Part shown: positions 60,001 to 64,000 of the stretch, piece after piece
Numbering within the stretch: the stretch's first letter is position 1
Layout of the letters: each line of letters opens with the position of its first letter
From: Zoroaster sp. YZ-2022
Lineage: Eukaryota; Echinodermata; Asteroidea; Forcipulatida; Zoroasteridae
Length of the DNA: 64,000 nucleotides
Assembly: GCA_029582265.1 (NCBI GenBank)
Contig: CM055837.1
Span: forward strand, 18,202,967 to 18,266,966
Reading direction: 5' to 3'
Position numbers and translations under genes: made by a program
The notes under the pieces: model-generated
The model's input: the letters and a program-made list of their open reading frames with translations, nothing else
Databases searched by the model: none
What the model was told of the DNA's origin: nothing

Positions 60001-63000
60001 TTTACAATGGTAAACAATACCAAAATGACACCTCTTGAACCGAAAGCTCCATAGGAAAATTGAACCAAAATTTCCTGAAAACGAAAACAGTAAAAAGGGA
60101 ATAACTTGATAACCGTAAGTCCGATTTTAATGATTCAAAAAGAATTTCAATTAGAACTATATTCTCTGTCATAATATATCAAAAGATTCAGCATAATGGG
60201 TTGCGGTCCCTACAGTTAGCATTACTTTATTGGGGGTCCTACTAATTGCCGACATCTACCGACATCTCATTCCATATTCACTTGTATTTTGTAGTTGTCC
60301 GTTTAAGCTTAGCATAGTAGTAAATGTGTATAGAATCCTTATAGTTGCTTCCTTGAACCCGGAGAAATAAGTAATTTTAATCACGGAAATCTGATTTTCG
60401 CGATGCAGTAGTATTGGCCGCAAAGCGCCCTCTGTTGTCACAACTAAGAAATCTCCTTGAATACTATCATGGCGGCCAATACATAACCTCCAAGGTGTCC
60501 TGTGGTCCCTTTGGGAGTTCAATAACATCATACAAAAACTGTCCATTTTCAAGGAAGTGAATCTTGAAAAGTATTTGGCCAATTTTTTTTCATTTTTAGA
60601 ACATCTGTAGAAACCAGCCTACTCTTTCACCCAATCAATCTGAAAACTAGTTGCCATTGATGCCAAATTAATTAAGATTTTTAAAAATATGCCTTCAAAC
60701 TTAACGAACTTGTTGTTGTTGTGACAAGTGCGTGCACACGTAAAAAGCCTGGTTAGTCTGATCCCGGCTCAGTTTAATGCGCGTAAAAGTGAGATGAATC
60801 CCAGACCGATGAGCTCGTGCATCGCTGGCTTGCCGGCTGACAACGCGTAAACAAAACCTCGCCAGTCTGATCCCGTGTGAAACAGTGAAAATGGTGCATG
60901 AATCTACTGTGTTTTGAGTTGTAGCTTTGTTTTCCAGTGAGAAATAAATTTTTGACGTTAGAAATTATCGCTCGTAACGGAGTTTTTTCAGCACTTTTGA
61001 TGTGAGGGCACTGTTGCTTTCGTCCTCCCTACTTCTATACACATTTACTACTATGCTAAGCTTAAACGGACAACTACAAGTGAATATGGAATGAGATGTC
61101 GGTAGGTTTTTAAGAGTTGTCGGTAGATGTCGGCAGGGGTCGGCAAATAGTAGGACCGCTTTATTGGTGATTGTTCCTGTTTTTCCCTCTGTAGGATGTA
61201 TCCACATTAAATCCTCTCTCACCAGAAGTCATAAGTCGACAGGCAACAATAAATATAGGTTAGTAAAATTGAATTTGAAGCATCTATTGCATGTATTTCA
61301 TCGTCAATTAATGTTACACATTTTCATACCAAAATTGGAAATTTCATATAGATGACTCCTAACAACTAACCATCATGCATTGGCAAAGTTTGAGTGTAAC
61401 ATGTATATTTTCTTAACCATAACCACCCCAGACCCATCAAACTCCAACAAAATGTCTTGTTGGATTTTGACTGGTTGAGGACTGTGAACTTAGCTAAGCT
61501 GTTGGACTATGATGGGTTGAGTACCAATGCAGTACAGTAATGCTGTTGGATTTTGATTGAGTGAGGAAGGTGGTTCTACTAGCATGCAACATTGTTGGAC
61601 TTTGAGTGGGGAAAGTGTATAGTTAAGTTTTTTTTAGCCTGAAAACAACAGTTGGATTATGATGGGTTGAGTACTGTATGACTCCAATGTTCAAACTTTA
61701 CTTTGGGCCATGTGTCCCCACTCAATCAAAATCCAACAGCATAGAGCCTGTAAGTGTGCTGTTTGAGTTTGATGGGTTGAGTACTGCAGGCTATGGTGTG
61801 TTACTACATGGTGTTGGAGTTTGTTAGGTTGAGGTAGCATGCTAGTGGAAATGCCTAGGGGGTTAGGGTTAATCAAGTTTGTATCATTAACCCTCCTACT
61901 CCTACAAGGGTCAAAATCAGTCAAAATGTTGATATACTTGCCAAGGTATATCTAGTGCACTTTAAAAGTCAAACACTGTCAAACCTCAGGTATAGTAAGT
62001 ACATTTACAGGTCAAAATGAGTCGACCATTTTTGACTGGTAAAAGCATTATCCGTTATTGATCAAGGTGGTCGAAATGACAGTAAAAAACAGTCAAAAAT
62101 GTGCGTGCACATTTGGGTCAACAGTCAAAACTGACAGTTGACTGGTTTTGACCTTTATAGTAACTTCCCACTCAAGTGCAGCAATAGTAGGAGAGTTATT
62201 TTTCTGTCATATTTGGTTAAGTTAAGTATTGAGTTAAGTATTTTCAAATAAGCAGACTTTCAACAGGCATGGAATATTTGTCCTAGTTTAAGATGAACAC
62301 AATAACTGAAAAGTCCTGGCTCATGTATGCTGTAGCAATGGTAATATGACTTCATCATGTGGGGTGTTATTTTCAGTCACTGAGTTAACCCTCCTACTTC
62401 TGGTACCTTTTTCATACAAGTTGATCCACCATTTGAAACCATTCGCTTTTGTGGTTTTGAATGGTGAAATAACTGTGTACAGTATTGATTCCCCCAAATG
62501 GTTTTGAATGATAGGTCAGCTAATACAAAACCTTGCTTGGATCTTTCCAAATGGTAGTACAGCTAATACAAAACCTTGTTTGGATACTTCTAAGTGGTGA
62601 ATCAATGGACCCTCTATGCATTTGAATGGATTTGAATGGTAGTAAAGCTTGCTACCAACGCTGTTCAAATGGTATCACCATGTGTGTACAAAACCAATGG
62701 GCATTTTGGTAAGTGGAAATTTTGAATGGTTTCAAATGGTCAAACAGTAGGAGGGTTAATCTAAAACTAGCACTCCAATTCCATGCCCTGTTGATCGTGA
62801 CGATTTTGTACCTTTAAATAATAGCGCCTTAAACAAAAATATTTCAAGGGATGTTTGATACCTACCTTTACACTAAGAGAGATTCATTTAAATCTGAAAT
62901 AGTTTGTTTTTCAGGCCTGTGATTCCTCAGGATTTTTTACAAATCTCCATTTGCCTCAAAATGCTCTTGACAGAAGAGAAGTAGCCCGTATTGTGTCTAA

Positions 63001-64000
63001 ACCTCGAGTTTCTTGTTTGTGGAGATGTGGAAAGTCTGTAAATCCTCCAAAAATTAAACATCCGGGAGGTTTAGGGGCCGTTGTCCTCTAGACCAATGGA
63101 AGACGCAGGCTAGCTGCAGTAGCTGTATCTCAAAGGTCTTGTCATTGGGTCGAATCAGACCTTAGAGCTGCAAACTTTTACATAGGAAATTTGGGAGACA
63201 CTCGGGGGAAATTTGGCTCCTTTGAATACTAATATTAGGTGCCTTTCCTCTAGACAGAATGCCCCTACAATCTTGGCCAAAATAGTTGGGACACATGTCA
63301 ATAAACATACCCTCCCCTGATTCAATATATTGTCCCTGAGACAAAAACAAAGACTGCGGTTTGTCCACATCTGGTCTGGCTTCACAGATAACCTAAGAGA
63401 AAATTCAGACAATCCCGGCCAAAATAGTTGGGACATGTGACAATTAACATATCCTCCCCTGTCCCCCACTCCCCATCAATGTTGTTACTCCAGCTGGAGC
63501 GCAGACGGCACAATAAGTGCCAACATTGACCGTGGGCTGGGGGGGCCCAGCGACATTTGGCCAGGATTGTAGATACTTCCTCTATCATTTGAATGGATCA
63601 ACAACGATCAATACCGATTTGAAATGCCAAATATTTGACTCTTTTGACAGAACAACTCACCTTGTATTATGAAATCCTCCAAGCCCAATAGTCTGGAACC
63701 CATATTATAGACTGTATCTTATCATATAAATCAATATGTGTAACCAGTCTGTTTTGAATAGAGTACAAAGAATGGGTCTCCCAAATTGCCTGTGTAAAAG
63801 TGTGTAACTCTTAAGTTCTGATTCGACTCAATGACAAGGCTTTTGAGATACAGTGACTGCAGTTAGACCCAGGCCTGCTACCCTTTTTTCAAGATTTTTA
63901 CTTTTGCCGAATCCCACCCCTGGTTCTGCAAGAATACCAGTAAGTGTATATTTGTTTAATAGTAAACTCTATTTTGACAGGAACTATTGGTCATGTGGCC
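56992..64000 (+). CDS. EIF2S3: Eukaryotic translation initiation factor 2 subunit gamma, 5' part
   Basis: eIF2 gamma is the GTP-binding core of the eIF2 complex that brings initiator tRNA to the 40S subunit. Exon 1 encodes MATEPMLNPHLARQDLENL, exon 2 DVSTLNPLSPEVISRQATIN, and exon 3 starts GTIGHVA before the window ends. Joined, SRQATINIGTIGHVA is the invariant entry to the G domain (the P-loop GHVAHGKS follows outside). Phases 0 and 1 match. The N-terminal 19 residues align with the family's variable leader, which keeps a conserved HLSRQDL-like core. Introns 1 (4.1 kb) and 2 (2.7 kb) hold several mobile elements. It is divergent from the caspase. Confidence 0.95.
58583..58659 (+). other. Possible small exon inside the 2-kb element
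   Basis: ATG followed by FSNRGRLAQKSAGNLFN and MGPAFRG up to a good donor GGGA|GTAAGT (58660). No relative recognised. It could be the first exon of a gene carried by the element or an alternative exon; coding status is unproven. Confidence 0.25.
59102..59335 (+). pseudogene. Open frame with hydrophobic segment and decayed 2A-like motif
   Basis: 78 codons from a stop to TAA, without a good start codon. A hydrophobic stretch (LAFILVWAFVRTW) is followed by ITISGDVELNLGP at 59228-59263. Active 2A motifs end DVExNPGP; here the first proline of NPGP is leucine, one base change. The layout, hydrophobic segment then 2A, is that of the LINE leader at 7720, but the rest shows no similarity. Confidence 0.45.
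60234..61158. mobile_element. Mutator-like non-autonomous element with long inverted ends and 9-bp duplication
   Basis: CTTTATTGG at 60225-60233 and 61159-61167. The ends GGGTCCTACTA and TAGTAGGACCG lead into arms of about 100 bases with TTGCCGACATCTACCGACAT and CATTCCATATTCACTTGTA and their inverses. Long ends with a 9-bp duplication fit the Mutator group. 925 bp, no transposase. Ends 36 bp before EIF2S3 exon 2. Confidence 0.85.
61195..61258 (+). CDS. EIF2S3: EIF2S3 exon 2
   Basis: Acceptor TTTCCCTCTGTAG, 64 bases, donor G|GTTAGT, phase 1. LSPEVISRQATINI is nearly invariant in eIF2 gamma. Confidence 0.96.
61417..61868. mobile_element. TTAA-flanked MITE, CCAACA-rich (family B)
   Basis: TTAA at 61413-61416 and 61869-61872; ends CCATAACCACCCCAG and CCTAGGGGGTTAGGG. 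The interior is built from a short motif, CATCAAACTCCAACA, in both orientations about nine times. Confidence 0.78.
61891..62195. mobile_element. TTAA-type MITE, GTCAAAA-rich
   Basis: TTAA at 61887-61890, end CCCTCCTACTCCTAC, and inverse AGTAGGAGAG near 62188; the right TTAA is mutated. The interior repeats GTCAAAA and TTTTGAC in both orientations. It follows the previous element after 18 bp. Confidence 0.7.
62245..62820. mobile_element. Family A MITE interrupted by a TTAA MITE
   Basis: Left half from AGCAGACTTTCAACAGG to CAGTCACTGAG, right half from TCTAAAACTAGCACTCC to GATCGTGACGATTTTG, separated by 62389-62755. Confidence 0.8.
62389..62755. mobile_element. TTAA-flanked MITE, CCATTTGAAACC type, nested
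   Basis: TTAA at 62385-62388 and 62756-62759; ends CCCTCCTACTTCTGGTACC and CAAACAGTAGGAGGG. Sister of 13823-14157. The empty site in other family A copies is GAGTTAATCTAAAAC. Confidence 0.9.
62906..63920. repeat. Dispersed repeat J, interrupted copy
   Basis: 62906-63110 and 63866-63920 match 27873-28167 continuously once the 755-bp insert is removed. Confidence 0.75.
63111..63865. mobile_element. Mutator-like non-autonomous element, about 90-base ends, 9-bp duplication
   Basis: GACGCAGGC at 63102-63110 and GACCCAGGC at 63866-63874, one mismatch. The ends TAGCTGCAGTAGCTGTATC and GATACAGTGACTGCAGTTA continue as inverted copies through GTCATTGGGTCGAATCAGA. 755 bp; no transposase. Ends 115 bp before EIF2S3 exon 3. 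Confidence 0.82.
63981..64000 (+). CDS. EIF2S3: EIF2S3 exon 3, cut by the window end
   Basis: Acceptor ATTTTGACAG; with the G from exon 2 it reads GTIGHVA, the start of the GTPase P-loop region. Confidence 0.95.

Larger units (their letters stand above)
58250..60212. mobile_element. Candidate 2-kb element with 12-bp perfect inverted ends
   Basis: TAGGGACCGCAA at 58250-58261 and TTGCGGTCCCTA at 60201-60212. The left flank CTGGTTAG and right flank CAGTTAGC are similar but not identical, so a degraded 8-bp duplication (hAT-like) is possible. Inside are a promoter-like start, donor-like sites (GGGTAAGT at 58482, GAGTAAGT at 58660) and the frame at 59102 with a 2A-like motif. Function unknown; it lies in EIF2S3 intron 1. 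Confidence 0.5.

Overview
The window is animal nuclear DNA. It has large genes with many short exons, canonical GT-AG introns, low GC, no operons, and a very high load of small inverted-repeat elements, tRNA-derived SINEs and CR1/L2-type LINEs. The LINE carries a 2A-like motif, and the gene set and repeat style fit a marine deuterostome, most likely an echinoderm, with a hemichordate as the alternative. That assignment is inference.

Three protein genes can be rebuilt exon by exon, with every splice phase closing. (1) 3066-40336, minus strand: a complete 23-exon gene for a secreted, probably GPI-anchored Xaa-Pro aminopeptidase (XPNPEP2-like, 735 residues) with all five metal ligands and the catalytic histidines. 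Its last introns hold the LINE. Intron 12 holds two minisatellites, one of which has copied the end of exon 12 with its splice donor eight extra times. (2) 47682-54436, minus strand: a six-exon effector-type caspase (371 residues) with the QACRG active site split exactly between two exons. (3) 56992 to beyond 64000, plus strand: the 5' end of EIF2S3 (translation initiation factor eIF2 gamma). Exons 1 and 2 and the first 20 bases of exon 3 are inside the window. The caspase and EIF2S3 are divergent neighbours; the aminopeptidase follows the caspase in the same orientation.

The rest is mostly mobile DNA. The window holds a frame-broken CR1/L2-like LINE (about 4131-8045) and a 3' fragment of the same family (50213-50475). 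It also holds several copies of a tRNA-derived SINE whose 3' tail matches that LINE. Miniature elements fall into families with TTAA target sites, 8-bp target duplications (hAT-like), 9-bp duplications with long terminal repeats (Mutator-like), 5-bp duplications and TA-flanked (mariner-like) ends. Many are nested, and several insertions can be verified because an empty copy of the host repeat lies elsewhere in the window. Tandem arrays of 32, 59, 62, 81, 105 and 118 bp occur, and at least three appear to have grown from pieces of mobile elements or from an exon. A GAA/TTC triplet tract of about 57 repeats sits 275 bp upstream of the aminopeptidase start codon.

No bacterial-style systems, rRNA, CRISPR arrays or intact tRNA genes were found. 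Coordinates of repeats without target duplications are approximate.
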